This document shows, in pieces, positions 39,284-49,031 of a DNA stretch of 64,000 nucleotides. Where the stretch lies: the NCBI RefSeq assembly GCF_016918545.1, contig NZ_JAFFQC010000003.1:124001-188000 (forward strand), given 5' to 3'. The stretch comes from Desulfobulbus alkaliphilus (GTDB taxonomy: Bacteria > Desulfobacterota > Desulfobulbia > Desulfobulbales > Desulfobulbaceae). A program made the translations under genes and the position numbers. A model generated the notes under the pieces. That model was not told the DNA's origin. It was given only the letters and a program-made list of their open reading frames with translations, and searched no databases. Within the stretch, counting starts at the first letter, position 1, and every line of letters begins with the position of its first letter.

Positions 39284-40899
39284 GCCTGCACCAGGGGGAG
39301 AATATCCAGATTGGGATCGCCGTCCATGTGCATTTTTTTCTTCCAGATGTCCAGGTGTTCAGCGTTCACCGGGGTGAAAATGTTCCGGGCCGACGGCTTG
39401 CCGATCAGCAGAATAAGGATCGGAACATCATCACCGCCGATCCGCCGCAGATGACGAAACAGGGTGACGGTTTCCCGCAGAGGTGGTTGCCAGGCCTCCT
39501 GCAGAAACAAAATTCCCTCGAGTTGGGCCTTGCCGGCGGACTCGGCCAGGGGAATCAGACTGGTTTCATCGGCAACACCCGGGACCCCATAGCGCAGCGA
39601 ACGGATAGCCGGAGTTCCGGTATGGCGTTGGAGCAACGCGGCGAGGGTCGCCGGAGGACAGTCCGCATACAATTCATCGGGTATAAGAATAAACCAACGG
39701 CGACCTTCCTCTGTCCCCTCGCCCGGATCAGACCAGGAAGCGGCAGCATTCCATGTGCCCTGATCCATGGTCCGATCAGGGGCACTGACAATGGCGGGAG
39801 TCTGACGACCGGTTTCCAGCCCGCCGGCATCGACCAGCGGTGTCAGCATCCGCCGCGCCAGCCGCCGTAACCAGGTGGCGGTCAATGGTACCCGTTCCAG
39901 GGCGCGGCGGCTCTTTGCGACACCCAGCCCCAGAAGCGCCACCCGAGGCATGAGGCCGTAGGCAACCACGGCGCAACAGAGAAACGGCCACCAGGAAACC
40001 AGGTCACCGGTCGCCAAATGATACATCCCTTCCTTCAAAACCATCTGACTGCCGCGAATCTGCTCCAGACCGGGAGAGGCTGCCGGCAACAACCAGGACC
40101 AGGGCAGGGCAATGACCTGGACCAGGCGGACCACGGCCTCGGCGGAAAGCTGCAGGCTCGACTGCCAGCCAAAGGCGATATCGGAAAACACCACCCGACT
40201 GAGGGTGGCGACAAGGACACCCAGATTGAACCCGATGCCTCCCAATTGGGCAAAAATGAAGGCCGGCCAAACCAGCAGGGCCGTATACTCTCGACGCTGG
40301 CCACCTGCGGCAAAAAAACTGGCGAGTTCAAGCCGCTGACGACCACTCATTTTCCGTTGCAGCCGGTGCCGCAACCAGTCCACGCCCTGGATGAGCAAGC
40401 GGCCGAGCAAAGAATACACGGCTGAGGATTCCAGGCTCGTGCGCCGCACCTTTCTCAGCAGGAAAAACAGGCCCTGCAGTCCCAGCACCAGCAACTGAAG
40501 AAGAACAAACAAACCGATAAACGCGGAAACATTGACCGGCGCAGTGCCGGAATAAAACAGCAGCGAGCCGGCCAGACCGCCGCCGACCAACAGACCGACG
40601 AAGAAAATCAGCCATTGACAGACAACGGCGAATTCACCCCACACGCTCCCTGGCAACGGTTCGCCAGCCTGACTTTTTTCCCGGGCGTATTGCAGACGCC
40701 GGACAGCCAGCCAATGCCGCGCCAACTGGTGGGCGGGCATATCATCGGTCGTATCCAGTCGAGGTTTGATCTTGGCAAGATAGATGCGGCGATCTCGCTT
40801 GACAAGCGTATCCTCTCCCTCCCGTCGCCGCTGGTCTTCATCGATCTGCATAAAAAAATGCAAATCCATAATATCTTTAATATTCCAAGTCTTTTTCAC
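39280..40899 (-). CDS. DUF2868 membrane protein
   Basis: The chosen start is GTG 40899, with 'GGAG' eight bases before it; longer frames have no ribosome-binding site. The N-terminus 'NIKDIMDLHFFMQIDEDQ' matches the DUF2868 beginning. About four membrane helices follow ('LIFFVGLLVGGGLAGSLLFY', 'VSAFIGLFVLLQLLVLGLQG' and two later). The C-terminal ~200 residues are soluble, with an alternating beta-alpha pattern. The downstream DUF3482 GTPase overlaps its stop, a pairing seen in many proteobacteria. It probably recruits the GTPase to the membrane, by inference from the conserved pairing. Confidence 0.85.
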   Translation of the reverse strand: MKKTWNIKDIMDLHFFMQIDEDQRRREGEDTLVKRDRRIYLAKIKPRLDTTDDMPAHQLARHWLAVRRLQYAREKSQAGEPLPGSVWGEFAVVCQWLIFFVGLLVGGGLAGSLLFYSGTAPVNVSAFIGLFVLLQLLVLGLQGLFFLLRKVRRTSLESSAVYSLLGRLLIQGVDWLRHRLQRKMSGRQRLELASFFAAGGQRREYTALLVWPAFIFAQLGGIGFNLGVLVATLSRVVFSDIAFGWQSSLQLSAEAVVRLVQVIALPWSWLLPAASPGLEQIRGSQMVLKEGMYHLATGDLVSWWPFLCCAVVAYGLMPRVALLGLGVAKSRRALERVPLTATWLRRLARRMLTPLVDAGGLETGRQTPAIVSAPDRTMDQGTWNAAASWSDPGEGTEEGRRWFILIPDELYADCPPATLAALLQRHTGTPAIRSLRYGVPGVADETSLIPLAESAGKAQLEGILFLQEAWQPPLRETVTLFRHLRRIGGDDVPILILLIGKPSARNIFTPVNAEHLDIWKKKMHMDGDPNLDILPLVQA

Positions 40900-41051
40900 G
40901 GAATCGACTCCGTAAAACAAATCCAGACAGGACAGTGAGAAGAGAGATTGCAGAGGAAAATCATTCTGTTCTATATAAGGGCAAACGGTCCGTCATGTTG
41001 AGCCGGAAAAAGACCCGGAGGATATGGCCGGATCGACCTTTGAAAACACCG

Positions 41052-41270
41052 GCCCGGATCCATGAGCATTCGTCCGCGCGTCAGCTTTATGGTTCGTGGC
41101 CATGCGATTAAAGTACCCTTTATCAAAAGGTTACGAGCAATGAAAATGGCGTGCCAACGGACGCCACGAAGGACGGTAGGTGACGGCATGGTACAAGAAA
41201 ATCGCCGCATTTATAACCTAGTTACAATAAAATAAACTCCAAACAAGATTCCTGCCGTCACGGATTCAGC
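41052..41270 (+). repeat. Intergenic repeat copy R3 (complete)
   Basis: A full-length copy, plus orientation: CGGATCCATGAGCATTCGTC start, CCGTCACGGATTCAG end. It is more diverged than R2 or R8 in the middle. Confidence 0.75.
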
Positions 41271-41502
41271 AACGGTACATAGCGAAAAAAATGAATCAGG
41301 ACAAGGCAAACCAGCACAAATGAGCAATCCAACCCCTTGACGGTGTATTCCGTCGGGGGCGGAAGCAGCCTGGCCGATCTGCCTGGGGTATTTCCCCATT
41401 GGTTTTGCCCAGGGTGTTCTTGCCCAGCAAGCCAGCCTACCGGCCTGGGCGGCACGATCATCGTCGGCATGCTTTTGTACTGGCTGGCCGGATACCTTTT
41501 CA

Positions 41503-41555
41503 CCTGAATCCTTGACAGCTGGATACTTGTTTTGGATAACGCTCACGGATCCAGG
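41503..41555 (-). repeat. Intergenic repeat copy R9 (internal-deletion derivative)
   Basis: About 33 bp of one terminus (CCTGAATCCTTGACAGCTGG) are joined directly to about 19 bp of the other terminus (CGCTCACGGATCCAGG), with the whole middle deleted. This is the behaviour expected of MITE-like elements. Confidence 0.6.
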
Positions 41556-41571
41556 TTTTCTGAGAATATGC

Positions 41572-42657
41572 TCAATCCTTGCGCCAACCTTCGAGAAACC
41601 AGGTCGATTGCACCCCCTTGCCTTTCATTGTCATCTGCATCGGAGAGGAAAAAACAAATTCGGCATGCAACAGTCGGTGCACCTCCGCCGAGACATGAAT
41701 ACGCATCGGTTGGGAGAGCGCTTCCATCCGGGCGGCAATATTGACGGTATCGCCAAAAATGTCAAAAAGATACTTGCGGGTACCGACAATGCCGCCCACC
41801 ACCGACCCGGAGTGCATACCGACCCGAACCTGCCAGGACTGGGACACGTTCTGGTTACGCTCACGCAGACAGGCGACCATTTCCAGAGCGGCGGTGGCCA
41901 CTGAGCGGGCATGATATCGATTGGCCTCGGAAATGCCGGAAACAAAAAGATAAGCATCACCGATGGTTTTCATACGCTCGCAGCTATTGATCTCAACAAT
42001 CCGGTCAAAAGCAGTGAACACTTCATTCAGTTCATTGATAAGCGTTTCCGGGGACAGGGTCGCCGCTGTCGTCGTGAACTGAACGATATCAACGAAACAG
42101 ACGGTAACCGCATCGTAGAGTTGCGGAGCGCAATACCCTGTTTCCATCAGCGCCCGGGCCACCCGAACCGGCAGGACATTGAGAAGGAGAGCCTCGGACT
42201 TCTGTTTTTCCGCCTCCAGCAGGCGGTTTTTCTCCTCGAGTTGCCGTTGCAAACGACAAAGCTGGAGGTGGGTATGCACCCGCGCCAGTACCTCCCCGGG
42301 CTGAAACGGCTTGGTGATATAATCAACCCCCCCGACTGCAAAGCCCTTGAGTATATCGTCGGTATGGTCCAGAGAGGAGATGAATATCACCGGGATATCC
42401 CGGGTTGCCCCATTCTGCTTCAACAGACGGCACAGTTCCAGACCGTCCATTTCCGGCATGAGGATATCAAGCAGGATCAGATCCGGACGTTCATGGGCCA
42501 GCAACGATAAGGCCTCCTTACCGTGGTGGGCGACACAAACCTCATACCCCTGCTTTGCAAGCAGAGTATGCAGGATTTTTCGATTGATGGCCGAATCTTC
42601 AACCAACAGGATGGTGCCCGAGCTGCGCTGCATACGGGAAAGGCCAGCGCCAACCAC
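41572..42657 (-). CDS. Response regulator fused to class III nucleotidyl cyclase
   Basis: A 361-aa protein. The receiver domain (residues ~12-130) has the phospho-acceptor in 'DLILLDILMPEMDG'. A coiled-coil linker ('LCRLQRQLEEKNRLLEAEKQ') follows, then a class III cyclase: metal-binding 'CFVDIVQFT', 'MKTIGDAYLFVSG' and 'GMHSGSVVGGIVG', plus 'FGDTVNIAARME'. It probably makes cAMP or cGMP in response to phosphorylation. GTG 42657 follows the aroC stop directly; ATG 42633 is an alternative. No partner kinase is adjacent. No other cAMP/cGMP-related gene was noticed in the window. Confidence 0.85.
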   Translation of the reverse strand: MVGAGLSRMQRSSGTILLVEDSAINRKILHTLLAKQGYEVCVAHHGKEALSLLAHERPDLILLDILMPEMDGLELCRLLKQNGATRDIPVIFISSLDHTDDILKGFAVGGVDYITKPFQPGEVLARVHTHLQLCRLQRQLEEKNRLLEAEKQKSEALLLNVLPVRVARALMETGYCAPQLYDAVTVCFVDIVQFTTTAATLSPETLINELNEVFTAFDRIVEINSCERMKTIGDAYLFVSGISEANRYHARSVATAALEMVACLRERNQNVSQSWQVRVGMHSGSVVGGIVGTRKYLFDIFGDTVNIAARMEALSQPMRIHVSAEVHRLLHAEFVFSSPMQMTMKGKGVQSTWFLEGWRKD

Positions 42658-43752
42658 TCAAACCGGCCTGATGTCGCGGTGAACCCGCTGACACAGGGTC
42701 AAATCCATGAGCACCAATGCAGCCATGGATTCGACTATGGGCACCGCCCGCGGCGCCACGCAGGGATCATGTCGCCCCTTGGCTGCCAGGGTCACCTCCA
42801 TGCCATCGACGTCAGCGGTTTTCTGTTCCAGGCCGATGGTGGCCACCGGCTTGAAGGCTACCCGGAAAACTATGGCTTCCCCATTGCTGATGCCACCCTG
42901 GACACCACCGCTGAAATTTGTCCGGGTACCGAGCACATCCCCTTTGCCGACAAAAGGGTCATTGTGCTGACTGCCGAGCATGCGGGTACCGGCAAAACCG
43001 GACCCGATATCAAAACCCTTACTGGCGGGCAGGGACAGCATAGCCTGGGCCAGCCTGGCCTCGATTTTATCGAAAACAGGCTCGCCCAGGCCGATGGGAA
43101 CTCCGCGGCAGACACAGGTGAGTATACCGCCGGTGGAATCCTTGGCGGCCTGAACTTCACGGATCAAGGTCTGCATCCGGACAGCGGTGTCTGCATCCGG
43201 GCAGCGAACCGCTGTGGCATCCACCGCGGTCCTGCTGACTTTGCCGACGTCAATCTCCGGGGCCTCAACGTCGCCGACGGCGCTCACCCAGGCCACGATT
43301 TCAGTCCCATAGGTCTGCCGCAACCATTTTTCCGCGATGGCCCCGGCAGCCACACGGCCGATGGTCTCGCGGGCGCTGGACCGTCCGCCACCGCTCGAGG
43401 CCCGGATACCGTATTTCATCTGGTAGGTGTAATCGGCGTGGGAGGGCCGCGGCACCCGGCTCATTTCCCCGTAATCCTGGGGCCGTTGATCTTTATTGTT
43501 GACCAGCAGCATGATCGGTGTGCCCAGTGTACGGCCGAACTCGGTCCCGGAATAAATGATCACCTGATCCGATTCCTGCCTGGGGGTGGTCAGTTCACTT
43601 TGTCCCGGCCGCCGCCGTGACAATTGAGGCTGGATATCGGCCTCGGTGAGTTCAAGTCCCGGTGGGCACCCGTCGACAATGGCCCCGACGCCCTTGCAAT
43701 GTGATTCTCCAAATGTCGTCACCCGATACAGGGTCCCAAGCGTACTGGACAT
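42658..43752 (-). CDS. aroC: Chorismate synthase
   Basis: A 364-aa protein beginning '[19 protein letters not shown]', the hallmark N-terminus. It contains '[17 protein letters not shown]' and '[15 protein letters not shown]' followed by '[19 protein letters not shown]', the FMN- and EPSP-binding signatures. It converts EPSP to chorismate using reduced FMN, the last step of the shikimate pathway. The start is ATG 43752; the longer frame is an extension without support. The length fits the family. The cyclase gene follows with no gap, so the two are probably co-transcribed. Confidence 0.97.
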   Translation of the reverse strand: MSSTLGTLYRVTTFGESHCKGVGAIVDGCPPGLELTEADIQPQLSRRRPGQSELTTPRQESDQVIIYSGTEFGRTLGTPIMLLVNNKDQRPQDYGEMSRVPRPSHADYTYQMKYGIRASSGGGRSSARETIGRVAAGAIAEKWLRQTYGTEIVAWVSAVGDVEAPEIDVGKVSRTAVDATAVRCPDADTAVRMQTLIREVQAAKDSTGGILTCVCRGVPIGLGEPVFDKIEARLAQAMLSLPASKGFDIGSGFAGTRMLGSQHNDPFVGKGDVLGTRTNFSGGVQGGISNGEAIVFRVAFKPVATIGLEQKTADVDGMEVTLAAKGRHDPCVAPRAVPIVESMAALVLMDLTLCQRVHRDIRPV

Positions 43753-43992
43753 GACCGCCCTCCTCAATGCATTCCCGGTTTCCAGGCTATTCCAGGCTAT
43801 GTAAATGTTTCCTTGCACTTCGTGACAGGCGCCTTCCCTGGCTGGCCCCGTCATCAACGATCACAGGCACTCCATCGTGACCCGGTCGCGGCGGCCCGCC
43901 CAAAGGGCTGCAGCGGCCAACCACCGCTCAACAACCCCGAAGCGTCCGAGACTTCTTACACCCAGGGTTCAGTCACGCACAGCCAGCAGACG

Positions 43993-45024
43993 TCACGAGC
44001 TGAACCGGTGCATATACCAGGCAGCGGCCTGGTCGAGTCCGGATCGCAGCGAATACCGGGGCTTATACCCGAGGAGCTGCTCGGCTTTGCCGATATCGGC
44101 CAGGGAGTGACGGACATCGCCGGCGCGAAAATCACGATAGACCGGCTGCACTTCCCTGGCGGCCGGAACCCGCTCAGCCACCCGATCCCGGATCAGGGTG
44201 AAAAGTTCATTGAGGCTGGACCGCTCGCCAAAGGCCACATTGTAGACCTGATCGGCAGCAGCATCACCAGCGGTGGCAGCAAGGATGTTGGCCTGCACAC
44301 AGTTATCGACAAAACAGAAATCACGGCTGGTTTCACCGTCGCCATTGATAAAGACCGGCTCGCCCTTGAGCAGGCCGGCAAACCACCTGGGAATCACCGC
44401 GGCATAAGCCCCTTCCGGGTCCTGCCGCTGCCCGAAGATATTGAAATACCGCAGACCAACGCTTTTGAATCCATAAGTTCGGGCGAACACCGCGGCGTAC
44501 AGTTCGTTGACCAGTTTAGTCACCGCATAGGGAGACAGCGGATGACCGATCTTTTCCTCGACCTTGGGCAGACCGGGATGATCGCCGTAGGTGGAACTGG
44601 AGGCGGCATAAACAAACCGGTGTACCCGAGCGTCTCGCGCAGCCACGAGTATGTGGAGAAAACCGGTGCTGTTGTTTTCATTGGTATTGATCGGGTCTTC
44701 AATGGAGCGAGGTACCGAGCCGAGGGCCGCCTGATGGAGAACATAGTCCACCCCCTGGCAGGCCTGGTGACAAACAGTCAACTCACGGATATCCCCCTTG
44801 ATACAGTGAAACTTCTTCCAGGCCTCCATCCCGACCCGATGCCGGACTTCATCGAGATTATGCTGATACCCGGTGGAAAAATTATCCAGCCCCACGACCC
44901 GCTGCCCCAACTGCAGCAGGGTTTCCAGCAGATTGGAGCCGATAAAACCGGCTACACCGGTAACCAGCCAGGTGCAGGGATTGCGCAGAAGCTGCTCTTG
45001 CCGTTGTTCATATGCATCATCCAT
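43993..45024 (-). CDS. NAD-dependent epimerase (UDP-GlcNAc 4-epimerase type)
   Basis: A 343-aa short-chain dehydrogenase of the extended type. It has '[14 protein letters not shown]' (GxxGxxG, NAD site), '[14 protein letters not shown]', '[14 protein letters not shown]' and the catalytic 'SPYAVTKL' (YxxxK). The '[12 protein letters not shown]' motif is typical of WbpP/TviC-like UDP-N-acetylglucosamine 4-epimerases, which feed surface polysaccharide synthesis. The ATG at 45024 was chosen because the longer frame is unsupported. It is divergent from dinB, with 143 bp between. The exact sugar is inferred from the family pattern. Confidence 0.85.
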   Translation of the reverse strand: MDDAYEQRQEQLLRNPCTWLVTGVAGFIGSNLLETLLQLGQRVVGLDNFSTGYQHNLDEVRHRVGMEAWKKFHCIKGDIRELTVCHQACQGVDYVLHQAALGSVPRSIEDPINTNENNSTGFLHILVAARDARVHRFVYAASSSTYGDHPGLPKVEEKIGHPLSPYAVTKLVNELYAAVFARTYGFKSVGLRYFNIFGQRQDPEGAYAAVIPRWFAGLLKGEPVFINGDGETSRDFCFVDNCVQANILAATAGDAAADQVYNVAFGERSSLNELFTLIRDRVAERVPAAREVQPVYRDFRAGDVRHSLADIGKAEQLLGYKPRYSLRSGLDQAAAWYMHRFSS

Positions 45025-45058
45025 TTTTACCGTTCCCCCACCCTTTGCTTTATTGTAC

Positions 45059-45068
45059 ACTGCGCAGT
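45059..45068. promoter_or_regulatory. Palindrome in the epimerase-dinB divergent region
   Basis: ACTGCGCAGT is a perfect 10-bp palindrome inside a longer GTAC..GTAC setting, about 100 bp upstream of dinB. It could be a LexA-type operator since dinB is usually SOS-controlled, but LexA boxes vary between phyla and this is a weak call. Confidence 0.2.
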
Positions 45069-45167
45069 ACTTTTTCTCAGTCCAACTGGCCGGATAATAG
45101 CCGCCCCAGCCGCCGGCGTCAATGTCCAACACCTATACGCAAACGCCTGCCAACGCGTTGAGCTCCC

Positions 45168-46262
45168 ATGCCTCAATCCCGGAAAATCATCCACATCGAC
45201 ATGGACGCATTTTTTGCGTCGATCGAACAACTCGACCACCCGGAACTACGGCGGCGGCCCCTGATCGTTGGCGGCGATCCCGACGGGCGGGGTGTGGTGG
45301 CTGCCTGCTCCTACGAGGCTCGAACCTTCGGTATCCATTCCGCCATGCCCTGCAGCCGAGCCCGGCGTCTCTGCCCGCAGGCGGTTTTTGTCAGACCGCG
45401 GATGGCGCGCTATCAAGAAATCTCCCGGAGAATCATGACCCTTTTCCGGGAATACACCGATCTGGTGGAACCCCTCTCCGTTGATGAAGCCTTTCTTGAT
45501 GTCACCGTTAATCCGCGCGCAGAACCCTCAGCCACCCGAATTGCCGAAAGCCTGCGCCACACGATCCGCGCCACTACCGGATTGACTGCCTCAGCCGGTG
45601 TTTCCTACAACAAGTTTCTCGCTAAAATCGCCTCCGGCCAAAACAAGCCGGACGGGCTCACCGTCATTCCACCCGACCGGGCCCAGGCCTTCATTGCTAC
45701 CCTGCCGATTGGCAATTTTTACGGTGTGGGCAAGGTCACGGAAAAAAAAATGCGGCGTCTGGGGATTCATACAGGCCGTGACCTTCTCCGTTTTTCCCGC
45801 CAGCAACTGATCGAACTGTTCGGCAAGATTGGGTCGTTTTATTACCATATCGCTCGTGGTTTGGATACCCGCCCGGTGGAACCGGTTCGCGTGCGCAAAT
45901 CCATTGGCGCGGAAACCACCCTGGCTGAGGATCTGCTTGTTTTCGAGCAGATCCTGGCCGTTGTTGTTGACCAGGTCCATCGAGTGGCCACGGTCCTGAA
46001 GGAAAAACAGATCGGGGCCCGTACTCTGACGCTCAAGATCCGCTACAGCGATTTCACCACCATTACCCGCTCCAGCACTGTGCTCACAGGATTCTTCACC
46101 GCCGAAGACATGCTGGCCCGGCTGCCGCGGCTCCTGGCCGCCACCGAGGCCGGACACCGGCGGATCCGCCTGCTGGGGATCAGCGTCTCTCAGCTGTTGG
46201 GAATGCAGGAGGGTCGAAGAAAAAGGCCTGTCCAACTCTCACTGCCCTTCTCAACCGGCTGA
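45168..46262 (+). CDS. dinB: DNA polymerase IV
   Basis: A 364-aa Y-family polymerase starting 'MPQSRKIIHIDMDAFFASIE'. Catalytic acids lie in 'IDMDAFF' and 'SVDEAFLDVT', with 'CSYEARTFGIHSAMP' in the fingers and 'TASAGVSYNKFLAKIAS' in the palm. A helix-hairpin-helix thumb and little finger follow to the usual length. It copies damaged or misaligned templates at the cost of accuracy. No clamp-binding motif was checked beyond the C-terminal 'RPVQLSLPF', which resembles the beta-clamp motif QLxLF. Confidence 0.95.
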   Translation: MPQSRKIIHIDMDAFFASIEQLDHPELRRRPLIVGGDPDGRGVVAACSYEARTFGIHSAMPCSRARRLCPQAVFVRPRMARYQEISRRIMTLFREYTDLVEPLSVDEAFLDVTVNPRAEPSATRIAESLRHTIRATTGLTASAGVSYNKFLAKIASGQNKPDGLTVIPPDRAQAFIATLPIGNFYGVGKVTEKKMRRLGIHTGRDLLRFSRQQLIELFGKIGSFYYHIARGLDTRPVEPVRVRKSIGAETTLAEDLLVFEQILAVVVDQVHRVATVLKEKQIGARTLTLKIRYSDFTTITRSSTVLTGFFTAEDMLARLPRLLAATEAGHRRIRLLGISVSQLLGMQEGRRKRPVQLSLPFSTG

Positions 46263-46377
46263 CCATGTTTCGAAGGAAAGAAGGACATCCTGAAAACAAG
46301 GATCTTGATGTGTTTTCTTTTTGCCTGGTGTACTGTTGAGTCCATGTACCTCCAATCTTTCCTCCGGCAAGGAGTAT

Positions 46378-46776
46378 ATGGGCGTGCGCATGCCTGAGTC
46401 ATCTGCACAGGCACCCCTGGTGGTAGCGGGTGGGGGTGCTGCCGGTCAGGCAGCTTTCCGTGGAGCAGAGGTTATCCTCCTGGAAAAAAAGCGCTGCCCT
46501 GGTCGCAAACTTCGCATCACCGGCAAAGGGCGCCGCAACCTGAGCAATGTGCTCTCTTTGCCTGATTTTACTGAGCATTTCGGCACAACCGGCCCTTTTT
46601 TCCACCACGCTTTCCATTACTTTTCCACCCCGGATCTGCTCGAGTTTTTTCGCACCCGAGGGCTGGATGTGATCAGCGAACGTGGCGGCAGGAACTTCCC
46701 CGCATCAGGCAAAGCCACAGACGTGCAGACGGTTTTCGAATCCGCCGCCCGCCACGCAGCCCAACAACACAGCTGA
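46378..46776 (+). pseudogene. Truncated HI0933/BaiN-type flavoprotein
   Basis: The frame from ATG 46378 (after 'AAGGAG') codes for 132 aa. It matches the start of the HI0933 family: 'VVAGGGAAG', 'VILLEKKRCPGRKLRITGKG', 'ERGGRNFPASGKATDVQTVF'. About ten residues are missing after the FAD-binding GGGAAG, and everything after residue ~130 of a normally ~400-aa protein is gone. The stop lies directly before the next gene. A working oxidoreductase is not possible, so I call it a decayed gene. Confidence 0.75.
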
Positions 46777-46777
46777 T

Positions 46778-48526
46778 ATGTTTCTTCCTGCCACCCGAGA
46801 GGAGATGGACCGCCTGGCCTGGCCGCGGCTCGACGTCATCCTGGTCACCGGCGATGCCTATATCGACTCACCCTTCATTGGGGTGGCGATGATCGGAAAA
46901 ATTCTCCTCCATCAAGGTTTTCGGGTCGGAATCATCGCCCAGCCGAACCCACAAACACCAGCTGATATTACCCGTCTCGGTGAACCACGGCTGTTCTGGG
47001 GTATTACCAGCGGCTCCATTGATTCCATGGTCGCCAACCGCACTGCGTCCGGCCGCCGCCGTAAAAGTGATGATTATACTCCAGGCGGCTTCAACAACCG
47101 TCGTCCGGATCGGGCCGTGATCGCCTACGCCAACCTGATCCGCCGACACTTCAAGCAGACTGTTCCCCTGGTTCTCGGCGGCCTTGAGGCCAGCCTGCGA
47201 CGTCTCGCCCATTACGACTATTGGCAAAACCGGGTGCGGCGCTCAATTCTCTTTGACGCCAAGGCCGATTATCTGCTCTACGGCATGGCCGACCGGTCGG
47301 TGGTCGAACTGGCGCGGTCCCTGGCTGCAGGACAATCTCCCAACCGAATCCGTGGACTCTGCTATGCGGCATCGGAACCGCCGGCAGAAGCACTGCTGCT
47401 TCCAGCCGCAACACAAACTGCGGCCGACAAGGCAGCCTTCATAACTATGTTTCGGACCTTTTACGAAAACAACGATCCTGTCACCGCCAGAACACTGGTG
47501 CAACAGCAGGACAGCCGCTTTCTGGTCCACAATCCGCCCCAGCCGCCTCTGTCCACCGAAGAACTCGACACTGTACACGGGCTTGTGTTCACCCGGGATC
47601 TTCACCCCCGCGACCGGCTCCTGGGGCAGGTTCGCGCACTCGATACCATTCGTTTTGCCCTGACCACCCATCGCGGTTGTTACGGCGAATGTGCCTTCTG
47701 CGCCATTGCAGTCCATCAAGGGCGAACCATTCAGCAGCGCAGTGTGGCATCGCTCGTGGCAGAGGCGGAGACACTCACCCAGCATGCCGCTTTTAAAGGG
47801 ACCATTGTCGATGTCGGTGGGCCGACCGCGAACATGTATGGATTTGAATGTGCCAGAAAAGAACACCATGGCGCCTGCCGGGACAAACGCTGCCTTTTTC
47901 CGGAGGTCTGCCCGGGACTCAAGGTCAACCACGCGCCCCTGACGACCCTGCTGAGACGATTACGCGCGCTTCCCAAGGTCAAAAAAATCGCTGTGGCCTC
48001 TGGGATCCGTTACGACCTGATCCTCGCCGACAGAAAAAACGGCCGCTCCTACCTGCGTGAACTCGTCCGCCATCATATCTCCGGACAAATGAAGATCGCC
48101 CCGGAACACTGCACTGCCTCGGTCCTGACGGTCATGGGCAAGCCGGGCACGGACAGCCTGCTTCAGTTTCGAAAATTATTCAACCAGTTGAATAAGGAAG
48201 AAGGCCTGGAGCAATTTCTGACCTATTACCTGATCGCCGCTCATCCAGGCTGCACCCTGGAGGCCATGCGGGAGCTGCGTGCCTTTTGCCGCCGCGAACT
48301 TCATCACCAGCCCCGCCAGGTCCAATTGTTTACTCCCACGCCCTGCACCTGGTCCACCCTGATGTACTGGACAGAGGTTGATCCCCGTAATGGACAACCC
48401 TGTTTTGTGGAAAAAACAGTCCAGGGAAGGGAGCAGCAAAAGGCTGTGCTCGCTCCGGCTGTTGCTGGAAAATCAGGTCGGCCATCCAGCATCTCAGCCG
48501 GTGGCCCCAAGGGAAAAGGACGGTGA
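46778..48526 (+). CDS. YgiQ-family radical-SAM protein
   Basis: A 582-aa protein starting 'MFLPATREEMDRLAWPRLDV' and then 'VTGDAYIDSPFIGVAMIGK', the standard YgiQ beginning. The cluster motif is 'CYGECAFCAI' near residue 315, followed by 'GGPTANMYGFEC'. A conserved 'IAPEHCTASVL' and C-terminal 'QLFTPTPCTWSTLMYWTEVD' complete the family pattern. YgiQ proteins are widespread B12-less radical-SAM enzymes of unknown reaction. The last ~40 residues are low-complexity and resemble the linker tails of this family. The start is ATG 46778; the longer frame is inside the pseudogene. Confidence 0.9.
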   Translation: MFLPATREEMDRLAWPRLDVILVTGDAYIDSPFIGVAMIGKILLHQGFRVGIIAQPNPQTPADITRLGEPRLFWGITSGSIDSMVANRTASGRRRKSDDYTPGGFNNRRPDRAVIAYANLIRRHFKQTVPLVLGGLEASLRRLAHYDYWQNRVRRSILFDAKADYLLYGMADRSVVELARSLAAGQSPNRIRGLCYAASEPPAEALLLPAATQTAADKAAFITMFRTFYENNDPVTARTLVQQQDSRFLVHNPPQPPLSTEELDTVHGLVFTRDLHPRDRLLGQVRALDTIRFALTTHRGCYGECAFCAIAVHQGRTIQQRSVASLVAEAETLTQHAAFKGTIVDVGGPTANMYGFECARKEHHGACRDKRCLFPEVCPGLKVNHAPLTTLLRRLRALPKVKKIAVASGIRYDLILADRKNGRSYLRELVRHHISGQMKIAPEHCTASVLTVMGKPGTDSLLQFRKLFNQLNKEEGLEQFLTYYLIAAHPGCTLEAMRELRAFCRRELHHQPRQVQLFTPTPCTWSTLMYWTEVDPRNGQPCFVEKTVQGREQQKAVLAPAVAGKSGRPSSISAGGPKGKGR

Positions 48527-48540
48527 ACATCGCCTCTTCT

Positions 48541-48757
48541 CCTGGATCCATGAACGTTCGTCCGTGCTTCAGTTTTATTGTCTTTACCCGTTCGATGAAA
48601 GGAGACTTTATTGAACGGTACGGGCAATGAAGATGGCGTGGGAACGGACGCCCCGAAGGGCGGCTGGTGAAGTTTATCATCAAGGATGATACTGCAATTA
48701 TAACCCTATTAAAGCAAGATATACCCAAAGCAAGCATCCAGCCGTTACGGATTCAGC
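48541..48757 (+). repeat. Intergenic repeat copy R4 (complete)
   Basis: A full copy of ~217 bp starting CCTGGATCCATGAACGTTC and ending CCGTTACGGATTCAGC. It begins 15 bp after the YgiQ stop. The rest of the gap (48758-48910) has nothing assignable. Confidence 0.8.
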
Positions 48758-48935
48758 TCTTCTTTCCGCGCAACCGGCTTAAGGAGCGGGAATTTCTGCC
48801 ACAACCTCGGCAGAAAAGAGAATCTGCCATCGTTCCGCCCCACTTTTTTAGATACTTCATGCATTCTTTGCCTGTTTATCGTATATAATCGGTCACAAAC
48901 AAGCTTACCCGTGACCGCTTACACGAAGGAGCGTG

Positions 48936-49031
48936 ATGCAGTATACGGGTACAAAATCCGGTCGGTTACGATCACCAGGCGCCTTCGTTCCCTCGATCCG
49001 GAAGAATCTTTGCGCGAACCACTCAACATGA
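48936..49031 (+). CDS. Possible 31-aa upstream ORF overlapping the HAD gene
   Basis: 'AAGGAG' stands seven bases before ATG 48936. The frame ('MQYTGTKSGRLRSPGAFVPS', 31 aa) ends in a TGA that overlaps the ATG at 49028 in the ATGA manner. This is the classic arrangement for translational coupling. The peptide is basic and has no known family. The alternative is that the HAD gene begins at GTG 48911 and this frame is accidental. Confidence 0.35.
   Translation: MQYTGTKSGRLRSPGAFVPSIRKNLCANHST

Larger units (their letters stand above)
40900..41571. other. Intergenic region with repeat copies R3 and R9
   Basis: Repeat copy R3 (41052-41270) and the minimal copy R9 (41503-41555) lie here. The ORFs that cross them have no recognisable content. 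Nothing was seen in 41271-41502 beyond a few short hairpins. Confidence 0.6.
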
